This document shows, one piece after another, positions 16,521-25,587 of a DNA stretch of 64,000 nucleotides. The translations under genes and the position numbers were made by a program. Origin of the DNA: Amycolatopsis sp. NBC_00345 (GTDB lineage: Bacteria; Actinomycetota; Actinomycetes; Mycobacteriales; Pseudonocardiaceae). Below the pieces are notes generated by a model, which was not told the origin of the DNA, did no database searches, and saw only the letters and a program-made list of their open reading frames with translations. Each line of letters opens with the position of its first letter. The first letter of the stretch is position 1. The DNA lies in assembly GCF_036116635.1 (NCBI RefSeq), contig NZ_CP107995.1, forward strand, positions 9,424,001 to 9,488,000. The letters are read 5' to 3'.

Positions 16521-17381
16521 ATGGGCGAGGCCACGGACGTCGCGAAGCAGTTCAAGGGCACTTTCGACACGCTGCACTCCTTGGTGTACTTCGTGCCGGA
16601 GACGGAGCAGTACCTCACCGCGGCGAGGCTGCGGCCCGGCCGGATGTGCTACTTCGCCGGGCGGTCCGCGCCGATGGGGGCCGTCGGACCGGCCGTGGTG
16701 GCCGCGACGTTCTACAACTTCAACCCCGACATCGTCGCCCGGCACATCCCGCGCGCCTGGACCCTGGCGACGCCGGAGGCCGTGCTCGAGGCCCGGCTCG
16801 AGGCCGTCGACGCGGCGTACCGGCGGCTGCTCGGCGACGAGGTCCTCGCGTCCGACGACGTGGCCGAGGCCGCCGAGCTGGCGCGCGAGGCCACGGGCGG
16901 CTGCACCGCCGAGGGCCGTCCCCTCTACGCCGGGCACGCGAGCCTGCCCTGGCCCGACCGGCCGCACCTCGCGCTCTGGCACGCCGTCTCGCTGCTGCGC
17001 GAGCACCGCGGCGACGCGCACGTCGCCGCCCTGATGCTGAACGGCCTGAGCGGGATCGGCGCCCTCGTCACCCACGTCGCGACCGGCGCCGGCTTCACCC
17101 CGGAAGCCGCGAAGCAAACCCGCGGCTGGAGCGATGAGCAGTGGGACGCCGCCGTCGCCGAGCTGGTCGGCCAGGGCGTCGTCGGCGCCGACGACGCCCT
17201 CACCGACCGCGGCGCCGAGCTGCGGGAGCGGATCGAGGCCGCGACGAACCTCGCGTCCGAGGAGCCGTGGACGCACCTGGGCGAGCAGAAGTCCGCCCGC
17301 CTGCGCGAGCTGTGCCGTCCGCTGAGCCGCGCCGTGGTGAAGGCCGGCGCGTTCCCGCGCGCGATCACCGGACCGTCCTGA
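16521..17381 (+). CDS. SCO6745-family conserved protein
   Basis: A 286-residue protein resembling the SCO6745 family of actinomycetes: an N-terminal helical segment (FKGTFDTLHSLVYFVPE), GRMCYFAGRSAPMGAVG and FYNFNPDIVARHIPRAW, then a winged-helix-like C-terminal half (TPEAAKQTRGWSDEQWDAA ... LTDRGAELRERIE). The second half resembles DNA-binding domains, but no function is known. ATG at 16521 is preferred over GTG at 16512 because it gives the family N-terminus. It is a monocistronic gene by spacing. Confidence 0.75.
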   Translation: MGEATDVAKQFKGTFDTLHSLVYFVPETEQYLTAARLRPGRMCYFAGRSAPMGAVGPAVVAATFYNFNPDIVARHIPRAWTLATPEAVLEARLEAVDAAYRRLLGDEVLASDDVAEAAELAREATGGCTAEGRPLYAGHASLPWPDRPHLALWHAVSLLREHRGDAHVAALMLNGLSGIGALVTHVATGAGFTPEAAKQTRGWSDEQWDAAVAELVGQGVVGADDALTDRGAELRERIEAATNLASEEPWTHLGEQKSARLRELCRPLSRAVVKAGAFPRAITGPS

Positions 17382-18008
17382 CCCGACCAGTTTCGCGGCC
17401 TGCGGTCGTGGGCACCGGAGCCGCCGAACGGCGCAGGTCGCGCTGGTTCGGGCGGCCGAAGGGTGTACCCGGAGTGAGCACGCCTTGGTGCCGGGAATCG
17501 GGCCTTCCTGGCTCGGAGGACGCCCGTACACGGCTTTCGGCGACGCCAGTCCCCGATGTCCGATATCACGCTATGTAGTGAAAAAAGGCGTCCGACTTGC
17601 GCGTATCGTGACAAGCGCCTCACTGCTTCGTGATCGCTTTCGGACCACGGCCGCAGCGTGGCGCTCACTCAGCGGACTCGCTACAGGCGGCCGAATGGGG
17701 CATGCCACACTGGTTCCGACCCCATCACGTCGGCACCGGGAGCACCGAGAGTGAGCAAAGTGCTCCCGGCGGAGTGAGTTCGTCGGTCCACTGCGAAATC
17801 CGGGTGTCCGGGGTTAATCCCGAGCACCCTTGCCACCATGATGGAGGGCGAGGAATTCTGACCAGACCGCTCCGGCTCCGGCCCCTGCCCACAAGTCGAC
17901 ATTTACAAAGCGCGCTTTGACCACTACCCCTTGTGACGCCATGATGTTGTTCGAAGCTTCGCCGAAGCCAGAACCGCGCGGCCCCCTCCGCGCACCGGGA
18001 GTATCGCG
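17382..18008. other. 627-base gene-free upstream region of the secretion cluster
   Basis: No convincing gene. It holds a hairpin with 10-base arms (CCGGGAGCAC at 17736-17745 and GTGCTCCCGG at 17760-17769) and the promoter-like element described separately. The unusual length before a long co-directional gene block suggests regulatory content. Confidence 0.6.
17917..17945 (+). promoter_or_regulatory. Candidate promoter of the secretion-like cluster
   Basis: TTGACC (17917-17922), a 17-base spacer and CATGAT (17940-17945) fit a housekeeping sigma promoter, placing the start of transcription about 55 bases before the first gene. No mapping data are available. Confidence 0.4.
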
Positions 18009-18275
18009 ATGATGACCATGACCACCCTCGAGACGCTGGCTGCCGGCGAGCTCGGCACCGGCAACGTCCGTAGCTGGTTGATCGACAACGTCATCCCCCT
18101 GGTGCTGCTCGCCGTCGCGCTCCTGCTGCTCTGGCTGGGCGGCGGCAAGGGTGACAACGCGGGTGTGATGCGCCGGCTCGCCGGTGTTGTCATCGCGCTC
18201 GCGATCATCGGGCTCGCGGTCAGCGGCGCCGGCGTCAACGTGGGCCAGTGGATCGCCGGCCTGTTCACCGGCTGA
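18009..18275 (+). CDS. Small two-helix membrane protein (VirB2/pilin-like topology)
   Basis: An 88-residue protein with a short N-terminal segment, a helix at about 26-42 (VIPLVLLAVALLLLWLGGG), a charged turn (KGDNAGVMRR) and a second helix at about 55-73. Size, topology and first position in the block resemble VirB2/TrbC-type or equivalent small subunits of type IV secretion systems, but no sequence signature proves this. The ATG at 18009 has GGGAG eight bases upstream; in-frame ATGs at 18012 and 18018 are alternatives. The next gene begins 12 bases after its stop. Confidence 0.7.
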   Translation: MMTMTTLETLAAGELGTGNVRSWLIDNVIPLVLLAVALLLLWLGGGKGDNAGVMRRLAGVVIALAIIGLAVSGAGVNVGQWIAGLFTG

Positions 18276-18287
18276 GGCGGGGCAGGC

Positions 18288-18776
18288 GTGCGTATCAGGA
18301 CAGATGACGAGGTCTACCGGGTCGACGCCGTCTGGCTCGGCCCGCCGAAGGCGACTTTTCCCTGGAGGGCCCGCTACGTAGCGTGGCTCATCGGCATACC
18401 GGTCTTCCTGCTCGTGCTCACTGTCGAGCGCTGGGCGGGGTGGAGCTTCGGGTTCTTCTCCACGGCGTGGGCCTTTGTGATCACGATCGTGATCACCAGG
18501 CTGATCACGGCCAAAATCAGCCACGAACGCCCGTTGGGCGCGGTGGTCGGGATGGCGGGCCGTGAGCTCAACACGCCGCGGGAGCGGGGCATGGGCACGG
18601 GCGGCGCGGTCAGCGCCAGCCGGATCCGCGTCCGGGCCGAGCGCCCGGTCCCGAAGCACAAGAAAAGGCGGCAGTACCAGCACCACGGCTACGGCCAGGT
18701 CGCTGGAGCACAGGCCGGGGCACAGGGAGCACCACGAGCGCGCCGGAGCCGCCCCGCGGCTCGGGCCGGGAGGTAG
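18288..18776 (+). CDS. Small membrane protein, PrgI/VirB3-like position
   Basis: A 162-residue protein. An N-terminal cytoplasmic segment is followed by two closely spaced helices (about 31-45 VAWLIGIPVFLLVLT and 50-70 WSFGFFSTAWAFVITIVIT), then a basic, Arg/Lys/Gln-rich tail of about 80 residues. The double helix just upstream of the VirB4-like ATPase is the hallmark placement of VirB3/PrgI proteins, which dock the ATPase to the membrane. Start is GTG at 18288. The assignment is by topology and order only. Confidence 0.65.
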   Translation: MRIRTDDEVYRVDAVWLGPPKATFPWRARYVAWLIGIPVFLLVLTVERWAGWSFGFFSTAWAFVITIVITRLITAKISHERPLGAVVGMAGRELNTPRERGMGTGGAVSASRIRVRAERPVPKHKKRRQYQHHGYGQVAGAQAGAQGAPRARRSRPAARAGR

Positions 18777-18779
18777 TCG

Positions 18780-21764
18780 TTGTTCGGTCGCGGCGGAAGC
18801 CGAGGGAAGCGGGATCAGGACGTGCCGGTGGGCGCTTGGCAGACGCCCCAGCAGGTCCGGTCCGCGAACGCCAGGAACAACTCCTCGGGCGGCAAGGGCG
18901 GGAAACGCCTGACGGGTGAGCAGGCCATACCGGCCTACACCCCGTCGATAGCCGCCCGCAGCATCGACGGGCACCTGCTGCGCACAGGGTATGAGGTGTA
19001 CGCCTGGTACCGGCTCGCGCCGCAGCGCTGGTCGTTCCGCTCCGACTCACAGCGCCGCGACCTGATCGCGGCCATCGCGGGCCAGTACGCCGAGCTGCAG
19101 GGCCGCTGGCTGCACCTGCGCGTGACCAACCGGCCGTACCCGATCCGGATGTGGGCCGAGGCCCACGTGCACAACGCGGTCGGGCGGCCGGGTGACGTGC
19201 CCGGCGCGCTGTCCTTCGACGACTACCTGATCGGCGAGCAGCAGCAGCTGATGGGCCGGTCGATGGCGGAGAAGGAGGTCTACCTCGGCGTCCAGGTCCA
19301 GACCCGGCGCATGGTGGACCGCGCGGTCGAGCGCGCCGCGCCGGTGCTGCGCAAGATCCTGCCCGAGGCCGTCGACGCCGAGCTGGCGGCGCTGGACTCC
19401 GAGGTCGAGCACCTGGACCAGGTCATCGGCAGCGCCGGGCTGGAGGGCCGCCCGGTGCACGCCGAGGAGATGTCCTGGCTGATGCACCGGTCCTGCTCGC
19501 TGGGCCTGCCCGCGCCCCGGAACATGCCCGCCGTGCCGGGCGCCGCGTGGGAGCCCGAGGACCTCGCCAGCTTCACCGATGCCGCCGACTTCTACGCCGA
19601 CCCGTACGCCCCGACGGTCACCGTCCGCGGCCGCACGGGCTCCAACGCGGGCGTCTCGCGGCACCTCGCCGTGCTGACCGTCGGCCAGATGCACGGCCTG
19701 CAGATCCCCGAGGTCGACGACCCGTGGATCCAGCACGCCGACCGCCTGCCCGCCGCTGTCGAGGTGTCCGCGCGGATCTACGTCCGCCGTCCCGAGGAAG
19801 TGTCCGGCGAGCTGCAGCGCCAGATGAACAAGGTGCGCTCGCAGGTCAAGCACTACACCGACGAGCACGAGCTGGAGCCGCCGCAGTCGCTGTCGCGCCA
19901 GGCCGGGCGGGTGCTGGAGATCGACGACGAGATGACGTCGGGCTTCACCGCGCTTGCCACGCGCGTGCGTTCGTGGTGGCGGCTGGCGGTGTCCGGCCCC
20001 ACCGAGCGTGACGCGCTGCGACTGGCCCAGCAGCTGCTCGACCTGTACAAGCCGAAGGTCGCCATCGAGCACCCCGAGGCGCAGTACGCGATGGCGCGGG
20101 AGTTCATCCCGGGCGAGCCGCTGGCCTCGGCGGCGTACATGCGCCGCGGTTCCGTGGTGTGGGGCGCGTCCGCGGTGCCGACGGCCACGGCCGAGGTCGG
20201 CGACCGGCGCGGCATCCTGCTCGGCGAGACGGTCACCGCGACCCGGCGCCCGGTGGCCTGGGACCCGTGGATGGCACAGGAGATCCGCGACGGCTCGGGC
20301 CTCACCGCGATGGTGGCCGGACTCGGTGGCGGCAAGTCGTTCCTCGGCGGCGGCATCGTCTACAAGACACTGCGCGCCGGGGCACATTGGACGATCCTCG
20401 ACCCGTCCGGCCCGCTCTCGCGCCTGTGCGACCTGCCCGAGCTGCGCCCGTACGCGCGGCCGATCAACCTGCTCAACGCGCAGCCCGGCATCCTCAACCC
20501 GTACCGCGTGGTCGCCGACCCGCTGCTCGAGCACTTCATGGACGAGGAGGACCCCGAGCGGTCCTGGCGCCGGGAGAAGGCGCTGGCGGGCGCAACGCGG
20601 CGCCGCCTGGTGCTGGACGTGCTCACCGGCGTGCTGCCGTACGAGGTGTCGCGCATGGCGCAGACGCGGATCGTGCTGCTGCGCGCCGTCCGCGCGGTCG
20701 GCGGCCGGTTCGACGCCGACCCGGGCCAGGTCATCGACGCGCTGCGCCGGGACTCCAGTGAGCACCACGAGCACGCCGTCGTCGTCGCGGACTTCCTCGA
20801 CGAGATGCGTGAGCGCATGGCGCTGCTGATCCCGGAGGACGACGCCGACCCGTACGCCGAGACCCGCGACGACCGCATGACCGTGCTGACCATGGCGGGC
20901 CTGACCCTGCCCAAGGACGGCGTGCCGCGCGAGTACTGGACGGACGCGGAGTCCCTCGGCGTCGAGATGCTGAACCTGGCGGCGTGGCTGACCCAGCGGT
21001 CGGTGTACGAGAAGCCGAAGGAACTGCGCAAGGGCGTCTGGATCGACGAGGCGTTTTTCCTGTCCGAGGTGCCGACCGGGCGCGTGCTGATGAACCGCTT
21101 CGCGCGTGACTCGCGTAAGTGGAACGTCCGGGTGCTGCTGTCCTCGCAGATCCCGGCGGACTTCCTGAAGATCCAGGGTTTCGTCGCGCTGCTGGACTCG
21201 GTCTTCGTCGGCCGGTTGGACGACGACGACGCGCAGGCCGACGCGCTGCGCCTGCTGAAGGTGCCCGTCGGCGTGGGCTACGAGCAGGTCGTCGCGGCGC
21301 TGGGCCGCCGCCCGGGCGCGCAACGCGGCCTGGAGCGCGACGTCGAACCCCGCCAGTTCATCTTCGGCGACGGCGCCGGCGGCGTGGAGCGCATCCGCGT
21401 CGACTTCTCCGGCCCGCACCTGCAGCAGCTGCGGTCGGTCATGGACACCACCCCGGGCTCGAAGGACGCGTACACCAAGCCGGGCACCGACCTGGTCGTG
21501 CCGCACCCGCCGGAGGAAGAGCCCGCCCCGTACGTCCCCACCCCACCGGAAGACGACGAGCTGGAACACGACTTCGAGCTCGAGGCCGAGCTCGAAGTCG
21601 GCCTGACCGACGAGCAGCTCCTCGGCTCGCCGGACCCGCTCGCGTCCGAGACCGGCGAGGTGGAGGGTGCGGTGCAGCAGAACGGAAACGGCGCCAACGG
21701 ACGCGGCCAGGGCCAGCCCGCCCGAACCGGCGGCAAGGGCGGCACCGGCAGGGATGCCGCGTGA
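18780..21764 (+). CDS. VirB4/TraC-like conjugation-type ATPase
   Basis: A 994-residue cytoplasmic ATPase, the largest enzyme of the block. Walker A is GLGGGKS at residues 514-520 and Walker B is VWIDEAFF near 753-760, followed by RFARDSRKWNVRVLLSSQ, the arginine/sensor region of VirB4-type motors. The first 500 residues form a VirB4-like N-terminal domain; the last 110 are acidic and Pro/Gly-rich. It starts at TTG with a strong GGGAGGTAG site. Its stop overlaps the next start (GTGA, 21761-21764). VirB4 proteins drive assembly and substrate transfer in type IV secretion. I infer that role here. Confidence 0.82.
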   Translation: MFGRGGSRGKRDQDVPVGAWQTPQQVRSANARNNSSGGKGGKRLTGEQAIPAYTPSIAARSIDGHLLRTGYEVYAWYRLAPQRWSFRSDSQRRDLIAAIAGQYAELQGRWLHLRVTNRPYPIRMWAEAHVHNAVGRPGDVPGALSFDDYLIGEQQQLMGRSMAEKEVYLGVQVQTRRMVDRAVERAAPVLRKILPEAVDAELAALDSEVEHLDQVIGSAGLEGRPVHAEEMSWLMHRSCSLGLPAPRNMPAVPGAAWEPEDLASFTDAADFYADPYAPTVTVRGRTGSNAGVSRHLAVLTVGQMHGLQIPEVDDPWIQHADRLPAAVEVSARIYVRRPEEVSGELQRQMNKVRSQVKHYTDEHELEPPQSLSRQAGRVLEIDDEMTSGFTALATRVRSWWRLAVSGPTERDALRLAQQLLDLYKPKVAIEHPEAQYAMAREFIPGEPLASAAYMRRGSVVWGASAVPTATAEVGDRRGILLGETVTATRRPVAWDPWMAQEIRDGSGLTAMVAGLGGGKSFLGGGIVYKTLRAGAHWTILDPSGPLSRLCDLPELRPYARPINLLNAQPGILNPYRVVADPLLEHFMDEEDPERSWRREKALAGATRRRLVLDVLTGVLPYEVSRMAQTRIVLLRAVRAVGGRFDADPGQVIDALRRDSSEHHEHAVVVADFLDEMRERMALLIPEDDADPYAETRDDRMTVLTMAGLTLPKDGVPREYWTDAESLGVEMLNLAAWLTQRSVYEKPKELRKGVWIDEAFFLSEVPTGRVLMNRFARDSRKWNVRVLLSSQIPADFLKIQGFVALLDSVFVGRLDDDDAQADALRLLKVPVGVGYEQVVAALGRRPGAQRGLERDVEPRQFIFGDGAGGVERIRVDFSGPHLQQLRSVMDTTPGSKDAYTKPGTDLVVPHPPEEEPAPYVPTPPEDDELEHDFELEAELEVGLTDEQLLGSPDPLASETGEVEGAVQQNGNGANGRGQGQPARTGGKGGTGRDAA

Positions 21765-23836
21765 GCACAGTCTGGACGCTGGCGTTCGTACTGGCGTTCG
21801 CCGCCGCCTGGCACGCCCTGCGGCGGCGGATCAAGGAGGGCCCCAAGCCGGGCAAGCACAAGCCCAGCCGCCGGGCCACCATGATCGCGGTCATGGTCAT
21901 CCTCGGGATGCAGACCGTGGTGCTGGCTCCGTCCGCGAGCGCCGCCGCCTGCGGCGACTCGCCGAACCCGGAGCGGCCCGGTTCCGGCATGGTCGGCGCG
22001 ATCGACCCGCCGGAGGGACACGGCGAGCCGAACAGCGCGTACATCGACTACAGCTACGCCGGGCTCGTCTGGGACACGTTCCAGACCGACTGCTCCCCGC
22101 TCTCCAGTCTCGCCTCGCCCAGCTCGACCATCGACACCTGGGCGGGCAACCAGCTGTTCAACATCGGCAAGAACATCGTGGGCGCCACGAACTCGCTGCA
22201 CTACACCGTGCTCGAGGGCGGCCTGCTGAACCCGATCTACAACGCCGTGAAGTCGGGCGCCGAGAAGGTCTACAACAACATCTACGCGCAGCTGTTCGGG
22301 CTGGTCGCGCTGATCCTGTCGATCATGCTGTTCCGCAACATCTGGCGGGGTGACCTGGCCGCGGTCAGCAAACGGGCGCTGTACGCGCTGGCGGCTGTGT
22401 GGCTGGCCGCGTCGTCACTGGCGATGCTCAGATACTTCGACCCCATCGACAAGGCGATCGTCCAGACCACCACGAACATCCAGGCGGGCTTCGTCGACGA
22501 GAGCTCCGACCGGATCGTCCGCGACATCCTGCCGACCAACCTGCACACGCAGATCGTCTACAACAACTGGCTGCGCGGCGAGTTCGGCAGCCCGACGGCG
22601 CCGCAGGCCGACCAGTTCGGCAAGCCGCTGCTGGACGCGCAGGCCTTCACCCGCGACCAGCTGGTGAACGGCGACGACGGCAAGCAGAACGTCGTAGACG
22701 CCAAGAAGGCCGCGTTCAAGGACATCTCCACCAAGCTCGGCCCCGCGACCGGCTACTTCACCGGGGAGTCCGGCGGGCGGACCGGGGCGGGGTTCCTGGC
22801 ACTGGGCCAGAGCATCGTCTACTCGCTGTTCCAGTTGCTGGCCAAGGCTTCCGTGCTGCTCGCGCAGGTGCTGATCCGGCTGTTCGCGCTCACCGCGCCG
22901 CTGATCGGGCTGGTGGCGCTGCTGCACCCGGACATCCTGCGGCGTGTGCTGAAGGTGGCCGGCGGGGTGGCGTTCAACCTGGTCGTGCTGTCCGTGCTGG
23001 CCGGGGTGCACGCGTTGCTGCTGCAGGCGATCTTCGACGCCGGCAACTCGTTGAACATGCTGACGCAGATGGTGCTCGCCGGGCTGATCACCGTGCTGTT
23101 GTTCATGGTCGGCCGTCCGGTGCGGCGGTTGTGGCAGATGGTCGAGATGTCCGTGAGCATGGTCGGCGCCGCCGTGCCGTCGCCGTCCGGTGGGATCTTC
23201 TCGAAGTTCCGCAAGGGCGCGAACGGGCCGACGCCGCAGGATTCGTTCTGGCAGAACGTGCGCGAGACCGACGACGTGGTGGACGGCGAAGCCCGCGGGC
23301 CCATGGGCGCCACCGTCGGCGGCGGGCGCTACCGGCCCGAGGCGACGGTCTTCGCCAGCTCCCAGCGGCTCGATAACGGTTCCGGCGCGGTCCGGCCCGC
23401 CGCCGCGTGGTCCGGGGCGCCGTGGCCCGGCGCCGTCGGCTCGGGCGGGGCGGCGGCCGCGCTGCCGTCGGGACGCCCGGGCTCACCCGTGTACCGCCAG
23501 TACAACCCGGTCTCCGGCGAACCCGGCGATTACGTGGGCGGCCGCCGCCTGCCGATGCAGGAGAGCCGCCGCGTCGACACCTCGCCGGTCGCCGACCTGC
23601 GCTGGAGCGACGAGCCCGAGCCGGTCGTCGTGCCGTCGCGGATGAACAACGCCGACCGCGGTTACGCGACGCCGGAGGTCGTGCCCGACCAGGCCAACGT
23701 GTATACGCCGCCGGGCATCCGCGCGCAGCCGCGCCGGGTGGACCCCGAGGTCGTGGCGGGCAAACCGGTGTTCGTGCTCTACCGTCCCTCGCGGGGCATC
23801 GAGGTGCGCGATACCGACCAGGTCATGGGGCGGTGA
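21761..23836 (+). CDS. Polytopic VirB6/TrbL-like membrane protein
   Basis: A 691-residue membrane protein. A short N-terminal helix and a second hydrophobic segment ending in APSASAAA look like a signal region. An external Cys-containing domain follows, then at least five more helices (among them LFGLVALILSIMLFRNIW, ALYALAAVWLAASSLAML, VLLAQVLIRLFALTAPLIGL and MVLAGLITVLLFMVG). The last 200 residues are a Pro/Arg-rich cytoplasmic tail. Topology and place after the VirB4-like gene fit the VirB6/TrbL channel component. GTG at 21761 overlaps the upstream stop. Confidence 0.75.
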   Translation: MSTVWTLAFVLAFAAAWHALRRRIKEGPKPGKHKPSRRATMIAVMVILGMQTVVLAPSASAAACGDSPNPERPGSGMVGAIDPPEGHGEPNSAYIDYSYAGLVWDTFQTDCSPLSSLASPSSTIDTWAGNQLFNIGKNIVGATNSLHYTVLEGGLLNPIYNAVKSGAEKVYNNIYAQLFGLVALILSIMLFRNIWRGDLAAVSKRALYALAAVWLAASSLAMLRYFDPIDKAIVQTTTNIQAGFVDESSDRIVRDILPTNLHTQIVYNNWLRGEFGSPTAPQADQFGKPLLDAQAFTRDQLVNGDDGKQNVVDAKKAAFKDISTKLGPATGYFTGESGGRTGAGFLALGQSIVYSLFQLLAKASVLLAQVLIRLFALTAPLIGLVALLHPDILRRVLKVAGGVAFNLVVLSVLAGVHALLLQAIFDAGNSLNMLTQMVLAGLITVLLFMVGRPVRRLWQMVEMSVSMVGAAVPSPSGGIFSKFRKGANGPTPQDSFWQNVRETDDVVDGEARGPMGATVGGGRYRPEATVFASSQRLDNGSGAVRPAAAWSGAPWPGAVGSGGAAAALPSGRPGSPVYRQYNPVSGEPGDYVGGRRLPMQESRRVDTSPVADLRWSDEPEPVVVPSRMNNADRGYATPEVVPDQANVYTPPGIRAQPRRVDPEVVAGKPVFVLYRPSRGIEVRDTDQVMGR

Positions 23837-23839
23837 CGG

Positions 23840-24439
23840 ATGCCGATCCGCACCAACCGCGGCCGGACCGCGGTCTACCGCCGCCTGTGGGGCTGGCCGC
23901 TGCGCTCGCCGCGGCACCTCGTCGGGACGCTGGTGTTCCTGGCCATCCTGGTCACCGTGCTCGGCATCGTGCTGCCGAAGGCGATCGACAAGCCGGCCAC
24001 GGCCGCGCCCGGTCCCACCACCTCGGCGACCCGCACCGCTCCGCCGTCCGGGCTCGCCGTGCCGGTGCCGACGCCGTCGACGCTGCCCACGCGGCTGTCC
24101 AGCCCGCTGGCCACGCCGACGTCCGCGCCGCCGAACCCCGAGGCCCTGAACGTGGCGAAACAGTGGGCCACGGCGTGGGTGAACCACCCGGCGGGCATCT
24201 CGAACGCCGACTGGCTCAACGGGATGCGCGCGCTGACCACCGACGAGTACCTGCCCGTCATGTCCACTGTGGACCCTTCGAACATCCCGGCCACACGCGT
24301 GACCGGTGAGCCGACCGTCACGTCCTCCTACACCAGTTCCGTCCAGGTCGTCGTCCCCACCGATGGTCCGAAGCTCAGCATCACCGTGGTCAACACCGGC
24401 GCGGGGTGGCGAGTGGCGGACTACGACCAGGCGAGCTGA
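23840..24439 (+). CDS. Single-pass protein with NTF2-like domain (VirB8/TcpC-like)
   Basis: A 199-residue protein: basic cytoplasmic N-terminus, one helix at about 27-47 (HLVGTLVFLAILVTVLGIVL), a Pro/Thr/Ser linker of about 55 residues and an external domain of about 105 residues (ALNVAKQWATAWVNHPAGIS ... GWRVADYDQ) that looks NTF2-like. This is the design of VirB8 and Gram-positive TcpC-type scaffold proteins. It begins three bases after the VirB6-like stop. Fold assignment is an inference from composition and pattern. Confidence 0.65.
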   Translation: MPIRTNRGRTAVYRRLWGWPLRSPRHLVGTLVFLAILVTVLGIVLPKAIDKPATAAPGPTTSATRTAPPSGLAVPVPTPSTLPTRLSSPLATPTSAPPNPEALNVAKQWATAWVNHPAGISNADWLNGMRALTTDEYLPVMSTVDPSNIPATRVTGEPTVTSSYTSSVQVVVPTDGPKLSITVVNTGAGWRVADYDQAS

Positions 24440-24444
24440 GCCCG

Positions 24445-25443
24445 GTGAAGCTCGGGATCCTCGTCGGGGTGCTGGTCGCCGCGGTGTTCGCGGCGGTGCT
24501 GACCACCAGCGCCGTGACGAAGGTGGTGGTGGACCAGCAGCAGGCCGCGGCCGGCGGGCTGATGAACACCTCCTGCGACGCCGCCATCGGCCCGACCCAG
24601 CCGGGCCAGCCCGAGCAGGGCGCCGCCGACGCGTCGAACCTGGACCAGGACCAGCGCGGCATCGTCGCGCTGATCATCTCGATCGGCAAGCAGCGCGGCC
24701 TCGCGCCGCGCGCGTGGCAGGTGGCGATCCAGGCCGGCATGACGGAATCGACCCTGCACAACTACGACCACGGCGACCTCGACTCGCTCGGCATCTTCCA
24801 GATGCGCCCGTCGATGAACTGGGGCACCGCCGCCGAGGTGACCAACCCGAACTACGCGATCAACAAGTTCTTCGACGTGCTGCAGGGCATCCCGGACTGG
24901 GCTGACCTGCGCCCCGGCGACGCGGCCCAGTCCGTGGAGCGGTCCGGCTTCCCCGACCGCTACCACAAGTGGGAGGCGATGGCGGCCGTCCTCGTGCAGA
25001 ACCTGGGCCAGGTCGCCGACGCCGCCGGCTGTGGGCAGGGGCTGGGCGCGGCGCTGCCGCCGAGCCAGGCGGCGGCGCAGGCGATCAAGTTCGCGCTGGG
25101 GGAGCAGGGCAAGCCGTACGTCTGGGGCGCCACCGGGCCCAACTCGTACGACTGCTCCGGCCTGATGCTGCGCGCGTACGAGTCGGCGGGCGTGATCCTG
25201 CCGCGGGTTTCACAGGACCAGTACAAGGCCGGTGCGATGATGCCGGTGCGTGACGCGCAGCCCGGTGACCTGATCTTCCTCGCGACCGACCCGTCGGACC
25301 CGTCGACGATCCACCACGTCGCGATGTACCTGGGCGACGGCAAGATCGTCGAGGCCCAGCAGACCGGCGTCCCGGTGCACATCCGGCCGTTCTCCTTCGA
25401 CGAGGCGGAAGTGGTACCGCAGGCGGTGCGTCCCGGCGTCTAG
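24445..25443 (+). CDS. Membrane-anchored two-domain peptidoglycan hydrolase (lysozyme-like + NlpC/P60)
   Basis: A 332-residue cell-wall enzyme, the VirB1/PrgK equivalent of the block. A helix at 3-24 anchors or exports it. A lysozyme/SLT-like domain follows, with AIQAGMTES (candidate catalytic Glu101) and LGIFQMRPSMNWG. The C-terminal NlpC/P60 domain has PYVWGATGPNSYDCSGL with nucleophile Cys237 and a HHVAMYLGDGK motif (His290/His291). It would cleave glycan strands and peptide stems to open a path through the wall. GTG at 24445 lies five bases after the previous stop. Confidence 0.88.
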   Translation: MKLGILVGVLVAAVFAAVLTTSAVTKVVVDQQQAAAGGLMNTSCDAAIGPTQPGQPEQGAADASNLDQDQRGIVALIISIGKQRGLAPRAWQVAIQAGMTESTLHNYDHGDLDSLGIFQMRPSMNWGTAAEVTNPNYAINKFFDVLQGIPDWADLRPGDAAQSVERSGFPDRYHKWEAMAAVLVQNLGQVADAAGCGQGLGAALPPSQAAAQAIKFALGEQGKPYVWGATGPNSYDCSGLMLRAYESAGVILPRVSQDQYKAGAMMPVRDAQPGDLIFLATDPSDPSTIHHVAMYLGDGKIVEAQQTGVPVHIRPFSFDEAEVVPQAVRPGV

Positions 25444-25587
25444 CATGGGGTTCGGGAGTCACCGGCTCTTGACACCGACCGGGGTGACCGCTATGGCCTG
25501 CCTGATTACCCGCCGGCGGGCCCGATTCACCCGAAGTCGCGGCCTGTCCACGAGCACGCGGCCGCGCGCTGGCAGAGGATGACACAC

